A stretch of DNA of 64,000 bases, taken from NCBI RefSeq assembly GCF_001650495.1, contig NZ_LWCS01000021.1:147540-211539 (forward strand). Reading direction: 5' to 3'. Position numbers and translations under genes: made by a program. Shown here piece by piece: positions 7,371 to 14,969 of the stretch. A model generated the notes under the pieces. That model was not told the DNA's origin. It saw nothing but the letters and a program-made list of their open reading frames with translations, and searched no databases. Source of the stretch: Mycolicibacterium iranicum. Its GTDB lineage: Bacteria; Actinomycetota; Actinomycetes; Mycobacteriales; Mycobacteriaceae. Numbering within the stretch: position 1 is the first letter of the stretch; each line of letters begins with the position of its first letter.

Positions 7371-9013
7371 GTTTGAGTCCGCAGCAATATCGCCCCGCTG
7401 GGCGTCAGGCCACCGCTGCTGACGACCGCCACCCGGGCGCCGGCGACCTGACGCTCGCCGGCTTCGCCGCGCAACTGGGACACGGCTTCGTGAACGAGAC
7501 CCATGCCGTGCGTGCGACCGTGGGACAGCTGACCGCCGTGCGTGTTCAGCGGGATCACCCCGTCACGCGCGATGGCCCTGCCGCCGTCGAGGAAATCCTT
7601 CGCCTCGCCGATACCGCAGAAGCCCAACGCCTCCAGCCAGGAGAGGCAGTTGAACGTGAAGCCGTCGTACAGCTCGGCGACGTCGACGTCGCTGGGCCGC
7701 AACGACGTTCGCGTCCACAGGTGCGCGGCCTGGCCGAGTACCTGGGGCTCGTGGGTGAGCGTTGTCTGATCCCAGTCGGTGCGCTCGATGATCTGGGTGC
7801 CGACCGCCTCGAAGAACACCGGCGGCTTCGGTGCATCTGCGGCGGCATCGACGGCCGACACGATGACCGCGACGGCGCCGTCGCAAGGGACATCACAGTC
7901 GTACAGACCGAACGGCGTCGTGATCGGCCGCGCGTTGAGATAGTCGTCCATCGTCATCGGATCGCGATAGATCGCCGTCGGGTTCAGCGCTGCGTTGGCA
8001 CGCTGATTCAGCGCGATCCAGCCCAGCGTTTCCTTCGTGGTGCCGTAACGGTGAAAATGCCTCTGGGCGTTCAGCGCCAGCGTGTGAGCCGCCGATGTGG
8101 CCCCGAACGGTGCCTGCCAGCTGTTCACTCGCGCACCGCCGGGCGGGGAGGCCTTTCCCTCCTTCATCAACTGGTTGAATGTCGCTTCCCAGAGCGTGCG
8201 GAAGCACAACACATGGCGGGCCATCCCGGTGGCGACGGCCATCACCGCGGCGATCACCGAACCGCCGGGCCCAAAGGTGTCCATGCCTCCGTTGATCCAT
8301 GTCGGGCGGATGCCGAGGGCACCCTCCAACGCGGTGCAGCCGCCCTCGCCCATGCCCATCGCATCCATCGCGGGATACGTTGACAGACCGTCGATGTCGG
8401 CCAGTGTCAATCCCGCATCGGCGATCGCCTTCTCGCATGCCTCCACAGTCAGCGACAGCGGCGGGACCATCAGACGGCGTCCCAACTTGGAGGCGCCGAT
8501 TCCGGTGATCGCCGCCGCGTCCTCGAACTTCGTCGTCGTCAGCATCGGGCGGACGAATTTCGGGAAGTCCTCCGGGGCGATCTCGTCATCGGGCAGTGGC
8601 GCCGTCTCAGGTTCGGCGGTCGGCCGGAACAGCGGCAGCCAGACGTCGTCGTTCTGGTCGAAGATGACCTCCACGACGCGGCCCAACTCGAGTTCGTCGG
8701 GATTGCATTCGATGATGTTGGTGGTCAAGCGAACCCGAGGATCTTCTTCGATGGCGACCTGCGCCACGACGTAGGGGGCGGGAAGGCCGGGGATGGAGAA
8801 GCGTTCGTTCACCGTGAACGCCGACAGGACGGCCCGGCCGGAGACTTCGCGGGGACTCAGGTTGTGACTCTTGCAGTAGCGGCAGACGGGCGGCGGCGGA
8901 TGGATCAGCGACTTGCAGTCGTCGCATCCTTGGATCCTTAGCACTCCGTCGGCGCCGGACTTCCAGAAGAATTCGTTGTCGAAAGTCAACTGCGGCAGCG
9001 GCAGCCGGCTCAT
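7367..9013 (-). CDS. Zn-ribbon/OB-fold (DUF35) fused to a thiolase-like lipid-transfer domain, Ltp2/ChsH2-type
   Basis: A 548-residue fusion. Residues 1-130 are a DUF35 module: a zinc ribbon with C30, C33, C44 and C47, then an OB-fold. Residues about 165-548 are a thiolase fold of the SCP2/lipid-transfer type. The thiolase nucleophile region reads NGGMDTFGPGG with no cysteine, ELYDGFTF (447-454) replaces the EVHDxF motif, and LSHGRTHGMG replaces GHPxGATG. These features match retro-aldolases such as Ltp2, which works with the OB domain of ChsH2 in steroid side-chain cleavage; here both are in one chain. The ATG at 9013 overlaps the ferredoxin stop by 4 bp. Predicted role: cleavage of a beta-hydroxyacyl-CoA. 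The substrate is inferred only in general terms. Confidence 0.85.
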   Translation of the reverse strand: MSRLPLPQLTFDNEFFWKSGADGVLRIQGCDDCKSLIHPPPPVCRYCKSHNLSPREVSGRAVLSAFTVNERFSIPGLPAPYVVAQVAIEEDPRVRLTTNIIECNPDELELGRVVEVIFDQNDDVWLPLFRPTAEPETAPLPDDEIAPEDFPKFVRPMLTTTKFEDAAAITGIGASKLGRRLMVPPLSLTVEACEKAIADAGLTLADIDGLSTYPAMDAMGMGEGGCTALEGALGIRPTWINGGMDTFGPGGSVIAAVMAVATGMARHVLCFRTLWEATFNQLMKEGKASPPGGARVNSWQAPFGATSAAHTLALNAQRHFHRYGTTKETLGWIALNQRANAALNPTAIYRDPMTMDDYLNARPITTPFGLYDCDVPCDGAVAVIVSAVDAAADAPKPPVFFEAVGTQIIERTDWDQTTLTHEPQVLGQAAHLWTRTSLRPSDVDVAELYDGFTFNCLSWLEALGFCGIGEAKDFLDGGRAIARDGVIPLNTHGGQLSHGRTHGMGLVHEAVSQLRGEAGERQVAGARVAVVSSGGLTPSGAILLRTQT

Positions 9014-9315
9014 CGTGTCATGTCCCACTGTGCGGCACCGGCACCGGTGTCGAGGTTCCCGAGGTCGGGTTCGTCCAGCAGAGGAGTGGGCGTCTCGTCC
9101 GGTCTTCGCTCGGTGAGTTCCATGATCGCGTGCACCGGACAGTCCATCAGGGCGCGCTGCACAGCGTCTCGGTCCTCGTCGGGGATGTTCCCGTCGCCGA
9201 CGAGCACGGCGTAACCCCAGTCGTCGAGCGAGAAGTACTCGGGCGCGTGCTTGGCGCAGATGCCGAAGCCATCGCACAGCGTCCGGTCGAGTTTGATCCG
9301 CAATTTGTCGCTCAC
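9010..9315 (-). CDS. 3Fe-4S ferredoxin
   Basis: A 101-residue ferredoxin from the GTG at 9315, which overlaps the stop of the NuoF-like gene (GTGA). It has C14 and C20 in CDGFGIC, a later MDCPVHAI, and an acidic C-terminal tail of about 30 residues beyond the usual 65-residue core. The residue at the variable cluster position is F17. It overlaps the genes on both sides, so it is likely reduced by the NuoF-like flavoprotein and could serve a P450 or another oxygenase elsewhere in the island; no P450 gene lies in this operon itself. Confidence 0.88.
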   Translation of the reverse strand: MSDKLRIKLDRTLCDGFGICAKHAPEYFSLDDWGYAVLVGDGNIPDEDRDAVQRALMDCPVHAIMELTERRPDETPTPLLDEPDLGNLDTGAGAAQWDMTR

Positions 9316-10604
9316 AGGGGCTCCACCTCGAACGGCCGATGCGCACCGAAGGTGTTCTCGGCGCGTTCGTGGCGATCGGCTTCCAGGAGACGGGCGACGT
9401 CGTCGGGAAACATCGCCAGCAGGCTGGCGGCGATATTGCACGCGGCGTCCAGGGTCGCGCACGCGCCGCGGCCCCGCAGCATCACCGACCACCGTTTCAG
9501 ACGCGCGAGATCCTCGTCGCCGGCGGCTCCGTCACGCAGTGCGGCGGCGACGGCCGCCATTGCGGCGGTGCCGTTGAAACACGAACCGCACTGGTCGGCG
9601 TTCTCCCGGTCGAAGTACTCCAGCACCGACGCGGCCACTGCGACGGGGCACTCGTCGGTGAGCACCGACACCGCGCCACAACCCAACCCGCTGCCCAGAG
9701 CCCGCACCGACTCGTGATCCATCGTGACGTCGAGGATGCGTTGGTCCAGCAGGCCCGCAAAGTAACCGCCCATCAAGGCGCCACGGACTCGCTCCGCAGG
9801 GATACCATGCAGCGCAATCAGTTTGGCGGCCGGTATGCCGAACGGCACTTCGTAGAGGCCTGGCGGCCTGCCGCCACCGGTCACAGTGGCCAGGAACGTC
9901 CCTGCCGAGTCCGCGGTGCCGACCTCACGGTAACTCGCGGAACCGTGGTGGTGGATGTACGGCAGATTCGCCAGCGTCTCGACGTTGCTGACCACGGTCG
10001 GCAGCCCGCCGACACCTTCTTCGAAAGGTCGCGGGGGCTTGTCGGTCGGCTTTGCAGGGCCGCCGTTGATGGCCCGCACCGCAGCGGTCTCCTCGCCGGC
10101 GACGTAACCGGCATCCACCGTGCAGACACTGACGGTCACGCCGTCCAGACCGTCGGGCGTCACCTCGGCGAGCGCCGTTCGGATCGCTTCGGCGGCAGCG
10201 TGATCCGAGACGTAGACATGGGCATGGCGCGCCCCGATGATGAGCGCGGCGAGGCGCAGTCCGTCCAACACCAGGTGCGGACGGTGCCGCAGGAGCCATC
10301 GATCTTTCACCGAGGCGGGTTCGCCCTCTTCGCCGTTGGCCACCAGCACGGTATCGCGCCCCTGCAGCGAGGCGTTACGGACTGTCGCCAATTTGATCGC
10401 CATCGGGAACGCGGCACCGCCCCGGCCGACGAGCGCGGCCTTGCCGATCTCGTCGAGCAGCGATCGGCCATCGGCCAGTGGCTGATAGCCGCCCGAATCC
10501 CGGTACGCATCCACCGATTCGGAGTCGTTACCGGTGTGGAGCAGTCGCGGGGTCAGGCCGGGCCACGGGGCGACGATAAGTTCGGTGTTCATCGCCGTAC
10601 TCAT
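9312..10604 (-). CDS. NuoF-like NADH-binding FMN flavoprotein with incomplete Fe-S motif
   Basis: A 430-residue relative of the 51-kDa NuoF subunit. GRGGAAFP (60-67) and NGEEGEP (90-96) match the NADH/FMN-binding GRGGAGFP and NADEGEP of NuoF. The C-terminal cluster motif is altered: C339-G-S-C342 is present but the third cysteine is Gly345, and the only later cysteines are C382 and C389. NuoF normally has CxxCxxC plus one downstream Cys. It is the first gene of an operon with a ferredoxin directly after it, so NADH-to-ferredoxin electron transfer is a reasonable inference. No other complex I genes are near. Start at 10604, or at the fifth codon (10592). Confidence 0.8.
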   Translation of the reverse strand: MSTAMNTELIVAPWPGLTPRLLHTGNDSESVDAYRDSGGYQPLADGRSLLDEIGKAALVGRGGAAFPMAIKLATVRNASLQGRDTVLVANGEEGEPASVKDRWLLRHRPHLVLDGLRLAALIIGARHAHVYVSDHAAAEAIRTALAEVTPDGLDGVTVSVCTVDAGYVAGEETAAVRAINGGPAKPTDKPPRPFEEGVGGLPTVVSNVETLANLPYIHHHGSASYREVGTADSAGTFLATVTGGGRPPGLYEVPFGIPAAKLIALHGIPAERVRGALMGGYFAGLLDQRILDVTMDHESVRALGSGLGCGAVSVLTDECPVAVAASVLEYFDRENADQCGSCFNGTAAMAAVAAALRDGAAGDEDLARLKRWSVMLRGRGACATLDAACNIAASLLAMFPDDVARLLEADRHERAENTFGAHRPFEVEPL

Positions 10605-10611
10605 CTCCAGC

Positions 10612-10617
10612 TACCCT
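10612..10617 (+). promoter_or_regulatory. Possible -10 box for leaderless expression
   Basis: TACCCT fits the mycobacterial TANNNT -10 consensus and ends 7 bases before the ATG at 10625. That spacing is expected if transcription starts at the first base of the start codon. There is no ribosome binding site in the 20-bp gap to support a leadered mRNA. Confidence 0.4.
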
Positions 10618-10624
10618 TCCCTGC

Positions 10625-11101
10625 ATGCGAACAGCGGTGGTGCGTGTCGGCGTCGATCTGGCGGGCGAACTGACCGCCGATCAGCTTGCCACGGGCATGG
10701 CAGAACTCGCGCGGCTGGCGACCGAGGCGGGCGTCGCGTTGATCGACAACAAGCTGCCTACGCTGCCGCCCAGGCGTCGCGAAGTCGAATTGCTGATGCG
10801 GGGACTGGACCCGGCCGCGCTGCAGTCCACAGCGGCTGCCCTGTGTGCCAGGGCTTTTCCGACCGAGCCGGTGCTCGGAGTGTTGACTTTCGTCAGCCAC
10901 GGCACCGACGAGGACGCCGAAGGTGTCCTGGCCGGTTTCGGGCTGACCGGTGTGATCGACCGCGTGGCCGGCGACGAAGGCTGGGACATCATCACCGTCA
11001 CGTTGCGCAGAGCCGACCTGGCCCGCATCCCGGAAAGCCGGATCCACACCGCCCTGGAGGCGTCGACCAACTGTGAGGTCCGAATCGTGGCGGTCGATTG
11101 A
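10625..11101 (+). CDS. Conserved-looking protein of unknown function
   Basis: A 158-residue soluble protein (MRTAVVRVGVDLAGELT) that I do not recognise. It shows alternating hydrophobic strands and a central helix (TADQLATGMAELARLATEAG). It has no signal peptide, membrane helix or cysteine motif. Its start codon lies only 20 bp from the divergent NuoF-like gene, so the two must share or overlap promoter DNA. It converges on the hydrolase gene at 11122. Codon and base composition match the surroundings, so it is likely a real gene. No function is proposed. Confidence 0.6.
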   Translation: MRTAVVRVGVDLAGELTADQLATGMAELARLATEAGVALIDNKLPTLPPRRREVELLMRGLDPAALQSTAAALCARAFPTEPVLGVLTFVSHGTDEDAEGVLAGFGLTGVIDRVAGDEGWDIITVTLRRADLARIPESRIHTALEASTNCEVRIVAVD

Positions 11102-11121
11102 TCGGGGTGGGCGTCGCGTCG

Positions 11122-12000
11122 TCATTTCGACTGCTTCAGGAAGTCCAGGATCGCCGGCGCCGCCTGGACCCAGGTGTCGAACATGTTGAAGCGCTTGACC
11201 TTTCCCGAAGCCCGCGCCTCACCGGCCCGCTCCCAGGCGTCCTCGGGCCACGGGGGATCGATGAGTTTCGAACCCTTGATGAGGCAGCTGACCTCAAGTG
11301 AGGTGCGCTTCGGATGGTCGAGGTCGTTCTCGCCGCCGCGGATGATCAGCGTCGGGACCGTGATGTTGTCGAACATCTCATCCTCGACACCGGGGATGGT
11401 CTGACCTGGTTTCGGGACGAACGCGTTGAGCCAGCGCAACATCAGCTTGAGGAAGGCCGCCGGGTCCTGCTCCAGGATGCGCGCCTCGTTGTCGGGATTC
11501 TCGGCGATTCGTTCCTGCCACTCCTGCACGTGCGCAACGGCCTTCATGCCCGCACCGCGCACCGCCAGGATGCTGGGCACGATGTAGTACGACCCGAGCA
11601 CGAAAGAGCCGTAGACGCCGCCGACGATGTTCCACACCACCAACTTCGTGACCTGGTCGGGGTAGAGCATGGTGGTCAGCATCGAATCCCGCGCGCCCCC
11701 GGAGCCGCCGAGCAGGATGACGGGTCCGATGTCGAGCTTGGTGATCAGTTGCTGCAAAGTCTCGGCACGCATGTGCGATTCGCTCTGGCCGTAGAACTGG
11801 ACATCGGATCTGCCGCAGTTGGGCCGGTCCCAGAGAAGCACGCGATAGCCGCCCTCCACGAGCTTTTTCGCCAGTGGCTTGAGCCCGGGGATGTCCTTGC
11901 TGAACCGGCCGCCCGGGGTGAGGACGATGAACTCACCCTCTTTACCGAGGACTTCGTAGACGACATTGCCGCCGTTGATCTCGATCTTCTTGTTGGGCAA
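11122..12000 (-). CDS. Alpha/beta hydrolase, C-C-hydrolase-like
   Basis: A 292-residue alpha/beta hydrolase. Motifs are VLTPGGRFS near the oxyanion hole, LLWDRPNCGRSD after beta-4, and a nucleophile elbow LLGGSGGAR (Gly-Gly-Ser-Gly-Gly). The WDRPxxGxSD stretch is common in meta-cleavage-product and related hydrolases. It is the last gene of the minus-strand operon 14705-11122, 13 bp after the Rieske protein. A role in hydrolysing a ring-opened or ester intermediate produced by the amidohydrolase-type enzymes is possible but is inference. Confidence 0.85.
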   Translation of the reverse strand: MPNKKIEINGGNVVYEVLGKEGEFIVLTPGGRFSKDIPGLKPLAKKLVEGGYRVLLWDRPNCGRSDVQFYGQSESHMRAETLQQLITKLDIGPVILLGGSGGARDSMLTTMLYPDQVTKLVVWNIVGGVYGSFVLGSYYIVPSILAVRGAGMKAVAHVQEWQERIAENPDNEARILEQDPAAFLKLMLRWLNAFVPKPGQTIPGVEDEMFDNITVPTLIIRGGENDLDHPKRTSLEVSCLIKGSKLIDPPWPEDAWERAGEARASGKVKRFNMFDTWVQAAPAILDFLKQSK

Positions 12001-12013
12001 GTCAGCTCCAGGA

Positions 12014-12427
12014 TCAGGCCTGTACGAGTACGTCGTTGCCGACGACTCGGACGGGGTAGGTGCGGATACTCCACTCGGGCTTGACCGCGGTGGTGCCCGT
12101 CGCCAACTCGAATCCCCACTGGTGCCACGGACAGAAGATGAACTCCTTGTCCCGCACCATCACAGCGTCACCGGGTACGTCGTCGTCGACGATGTTGAGT
12201 CCTCGCGTCCGTCCCGCGCACAACGGACCCCCCTCATGGGGGCAGTAATTCGCGATCGCGTAGAACGCGCCGTTGACGTTGTAGACGCCGACGCCGTGGC
12301 GTCCGATGGGAACTAATTTGTGTGTGCCAGGGGGGATTTCGTCGACAGTGGCGACGACATGTTCCCGCCCCTGAGCCAGCCGCGGGGCCTGCCCCTGCAC
12401 AAGGCGGGGCGTCTCGTCCTTCTCCAT
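12014..12427 (-). CDS. Rieske 2Fe-2S ferredoxin-like protein
   Basis: A 137-residue single-domain Rieske protein. The two cluster-binding boxes are C-P-H (NYCPHEGGPLC) and C-P-W-H (FCPWHQWGF). It has no transmembrane helix or oxygenase catalytic domain, so it resembles a Rieske ferredoxin or the small component of a ring-hydroxylating system. It lies 3 bp downstream of one amidohydrolase and 13 bp upstream of an alpha/beta hydrolase. No oxygenase alpha subunit is encoded in the window, so its partner is unknown. It could act as an electron carrier or as a redox-active subunit of the amidohydrolase pair. Confidence 0.9.
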   Translation of the reverse strand: MEKDETPRLVQGQAPRLAQGREHVVATVDEIPPGTHKLVPIGRHGVGVYNVNGAFYAIANYCPHEGGPLCAGRTRGLNIVDDDVPGDAVMVRDKEFIFCPWHQWGFELATGTTAVKPEWSIRTYPVRVVGNDVLVQA

Positions 12428-12430
12428 CGG

Positions 12431-13576
12431 TCAGAAGACCCGGACCTGGCCCTCGAGCGCCGGCACGGTCTCCGGCACATTCCGGTAGATCTCCATGCCG
12501 TTGCGGAACATGATGGGTTCGCGCGCGTGCTCGGGAAGGTGCTTGACAAGCCAGCGCGGGTCGTCGAACGTCCAGTGCGGATAGTCGCTCGAGAACAGCA
12601 GGATCTTCTCGCACTCCATCCATTCGAACGCGCGGGTCAGCTCTGTCTTGTCCTCGGGATAGTCCAGCGGCTGGGTCGTGAACTTGATGTGATCCTTGAC
12701 GTACTCGCTGGGCTTTCGTTTGATGTCCACCCAGGATTTGCGCGCCTCGTAGAGCGCGTCCATCCGCCACATCAGCGGAAGGATCCAGGTGAACGCGTGC
12801 TCTACGAACACGATCTTGAGTGTCGGGTGACGGTCGAAGGTGCCGTCGAAGATCAGGCTCATCACCTGGTTCGCCGCAAGCAAGGAGTACGTGACCATGA
12901 AATCGTGGTTGTAGCTGGGCAATCCGACCGGCGGCATCGGGAGCTCGTCGTAATGGCTGCGCGACAGATGGCAACTCACCGGAATGTCGTGCTTGGCGGC
13001 GGCGGCCCAGATCGGGTCGTACTTGGGGTTGCCCCACGACGGCCGCGGCTCGGCCTTGATCAGGATCTGGGACATGAAGGGATGTCCGGCCCAGTTGTCT
13101 ATCTCCTCGACGCTGCGCTCGGGCTCCTCGATGGCCAGGCAGATCGACCCCCGCCAGCGTTCGTGCCAGTTGTTGTGGCTGTCGAGCCAGTGATTGGCCT
13201 GCCAGTGGTTGAGCGCCACCGACATCGCGTGCTGCGCCTCGGGGATCCGCGCCGGATAGGCCGCGGGCTCCAGGATGCAGATGTCGGCACCGGCCTCCAT
13301 GATCAGCTGCTTGAACGCCAGATCGGGATCGCTACAGGCGAATTCACCGTCCGGAGGGAACGCATCCATGCGCATCGCATACGAGTGGGCGTAGTCGGGG
13401 GCGTCGTAGTAGATCTGGTCGCCGACCTTGTGCGTGCCGAAGTATTTGCTGCGCCACGGCTCGGGGATGTACTGACCGAGATCGCCGCTTCGGGGTGCGG
13501 GATGGACGTCGGAGTCGACGCACCGGACGGCGATCCGCTCGGCGGCGGGAACGCGGGGATTGGCTGTGGTGGTCAT
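12431..13576 (-). CDS. Amidohydrolase-2 family TIM-barrel protein, metal site intact
   Basis: A 381-residue protein of the amidohydrolase-related (ACMSD-like) family. The N-terminal VDSDVHPAP supplies the first metal motif, VSCHLSRSH a middle histidine, and FSSDYPHW near the C-terminus the conserved Asp. I chose the ATG at 13576 (MTTTANPRVPAAERIAVR). The open frame runs further upstream only into the neighbouring gene's end. Family members decarboxylate or hydrolyse cyclic acids. Together with the next gene it forms a tandem pair, followed by the Rieske protein. Confidence 0.86.
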   Translation of the reverse strand: MTTTANPRVPAAERIAVRCVDSDVHPAPRSGDLGQYIPEPWRSKYFGTHKVGDQIYYDAPDYAHSYAMRMDAFPPDGEFACSDPDLAFKQLIMEAGADICILEPAAYPARIPEAQHAMSVALNHWQANHWLDSHNNWHERWRGSICLAIEEPERSVEEIDNWAGHPFMSQILIKAEPRPSWGNPKYDPIWAAAAKHDIPVSCHLSRSHYDELPMPPVGLPSYNHDFMVTYSLLAANQVMSLIFDGTFDRHPTLKIVFVEHAFTWILPLMWRMDALYEARKSWVDIKRKPSEYVKDHIKFTTQPLDYPEDKTELTRAFEWMECEKILLFSSDYPHWTFDDPRWLVKHLPEHAREPIMFRNGMEIYRNVPETVPALEGQVRVF

Positions 13577-13595
13577 GGGAGCCTCCTCACTACCT

Positions 13596-14705
13596 CTACT
13601 GTGCGGTACCGGCCGATGCGGCGGCAGGGATTGCCCCAACTTCGAGGCCATAGAGTTCGGCGGCGTTGCGCCAGCACAACTTGTCTCGTTGTTCATCGCT
13701 GTATGTGCGGGGCACCGACAGCTCGTTGAGCTGCCAGTGTGGGTAACTCGACCCGTACATCACCATGTTGTCCTTTCCGGTGAACCCCGCCCACTCGCCG
13801 GCGAAGTCGACGTCGCCGGGCCCGTCCAGGCTGCCCTGCACGAAGAAGACGTGGTCGGGCAGATAATCGCTGGGGATCTTCGGCGCCCATGGCGTCTGCT
13901 CCAGGTGCGGCCTGCCGAAGCAGTCCATCCGCCAGATGAAGGGCGTCAGCAGGTCGGCGGCGCCGTCGGCCCAGACGAACTTCAGCTCAGGGGATCTCTC
14001 GAACACGCCCTCGGCGATCATGTTCATCAGGTGGTACAGGAAGTTCAGCGCCGTGAAGCCGACGAACTGCTCGTAGGTGCGGGTCAGGCCGTTCGGTGTA
14101 GGCGGCAGCTGGACTCCGGACCCGACCTCGAAGTGCACCGCGACCGGCCAGCCCGCATCGACAGCTGCGTCCCACAGCGGCCAGAACTGCGGTTTGCCAT
14201 AGAGCTCGCGGGATTGCAGCGGGATGCCGAGCTGCACGATGCGCGGATGGCCCTTGTATCTGGCGATCTCGCGCAACGCACCCGCGATGTCGTCGGGGTT
14301 CACGCGCAAAGTGCCGCGGAACCTGTCGCCGAACTCGGGGTGCTCCAGCCAGCGGGTGACCATCATCTCGTTGTGGGCGGACGCGAGGGCGGTGCCGAGG
14401 TGGCGGTCCGGCATGATTCCGCGGGTCATCGGATGCAGGATCGCAATGTCGACCCCGCGGTCGCCGAAGAGGTGCTTGGCGGTCAATGCCGGGTCCGAAC
14501 CGGGGTATTCGCCGTTGGGCCCCTCGGTACCCCTGGCGTATTCCCCGCCGGGTGCGCCGTACCAGTCCATCTCGTAATCGGGAAATCCGCGACTGCGGAA
14601 CGGCTCCTGCAGGAAGTTCTTACGCAGGTCCTTGTTGGACTGGCAGAAGATGTGCACGCTGGCATCGACGACGGGAACGGCCGTGTCGTCACTGAGAACC
14701 TTCAC
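13596..14705 (-). CDS. Amidohydrolase-2 family protein with altered metal site
   Basis: A 369-residue TIM-barrel protein of the same family as its downstream neighbour. The expected acidic residues are changed: the N-terminal motif is VDASVH rather than DxDxH, and the C-terminal motif is MYGSSYPHW rather than GSDxPHW. It may have lost metal binding, or it may work as the partner of the intact paralogue. It is the first gene of the 14705-11122 operon, and its promoter region (14706-14969) carries two copies of the island's GAGAAT-N3-ATTCTC motif, one of them perfect. Confidence 0.83.
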   Translation of the reverse strand: MKVLSDDTAVPVVDASVHIFCQSNKDLRKNFLQEPFRSRGFPDYEMDWYGAPGGEYARGTEGPNGEYPGSDPALTAKHLFGDRGVDIAILHPMTRGIMPDRHLGTALASAHNEMMVTRWLEHPEFGDRFRGTLRVNPDDIAGALREIARYKGHPRIVQLGIPLQSRELYGKPQFWPLWDAAVDAGWPVAVHFEVGSGVQLPPTPNGLTRTYEQFVGFTALNFLYHLMNMIAEGVFERSPELKFVWADGAADLLTPFIWRMDCFGRPHLEQTPWAPKIPSDYLPDHVFFVQGSLDGPGDVDFAGEWAGFTGKDNMVMYGSSYPHWQLNELSVPRTYSDEQRDKLCWRNAAELYGLEVGAIPAAASAGTAQ

Positions 14706-14800
14706 GAAACTCTGTCCTTCACTCCACGTCCGTTGTCCGCTTCGCGGTCGAGGGCGCGACCGACGATAAACCTCAGTGTAGATCGTTGTTCTTCTTTAGC

Positions 14801-14815
14801 AAGAATTCTGTTCTC
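14801..14815. promoter_or_regulatory. GAGAAT-N3-ATTCTC operator, imperfect copy
   Basis: AAGAAT-TCT-GTTCTC matches 10 of 12 arm positions of the motif found perfectly at 14925-14939 and 50734-50748. It lies 96-110 bp before the amidohydrolase start at 14705, in the divergent promoter region. Confidence 0.5.
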
Positions 14816-14920
14816 AAGCACCTCGCTTACCATCTGCGCTGGTCGTCGCGCCTGCTGACCAGTCGCTCAGCTTACCGGGGGCAAAAATTGATACGCGTAT
14901 TGCGAGAACGTTCCCCCCGA

Positions 14921-14943
14921 ATTGGAGAATGCTATTCTCCAAT
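14921..14943. promoter_or_regulatory. Perfect inverted repeat operator of the acyl-CoA dehydrogenase operon
   Basis: Arms ATTGGAGAAT and ATTCTCCAAT are perfectly complementary, with a 3-bp spacer. The core GAGAAT-N3-ATTCTC is at 14925-14939. It lies 27-49 bp before the GTG start at 14970, so a bound protein would block transcription initiation. Length and symmetry fit a TetR-type dimer site. The cognate regulator is not identified. Confidence 0.72.
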
Positions 14944-14969
14944 CGCGGGCGGTCAGAGGAGGCGTACGG

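Noticed and set aside
12014..12427. Rieske protein as part of a 3-ketosteroid 9-alpha-hydroxylase-type oxygenase
   Set aside because: It is only 137 residues, with no mononuclear iron domain. No oxygenase alpha subunit or reductase follows.
14921..14943. Reading the palindrome as a KstR or KstR2 operator
   Set aside because: As I recall the KstR (TnnAACnnGTTnnA-like) and KstR2 (CAAGnnCTTG-like) consensus sites, neither matches GAGAAT-N3-ATTCTC.
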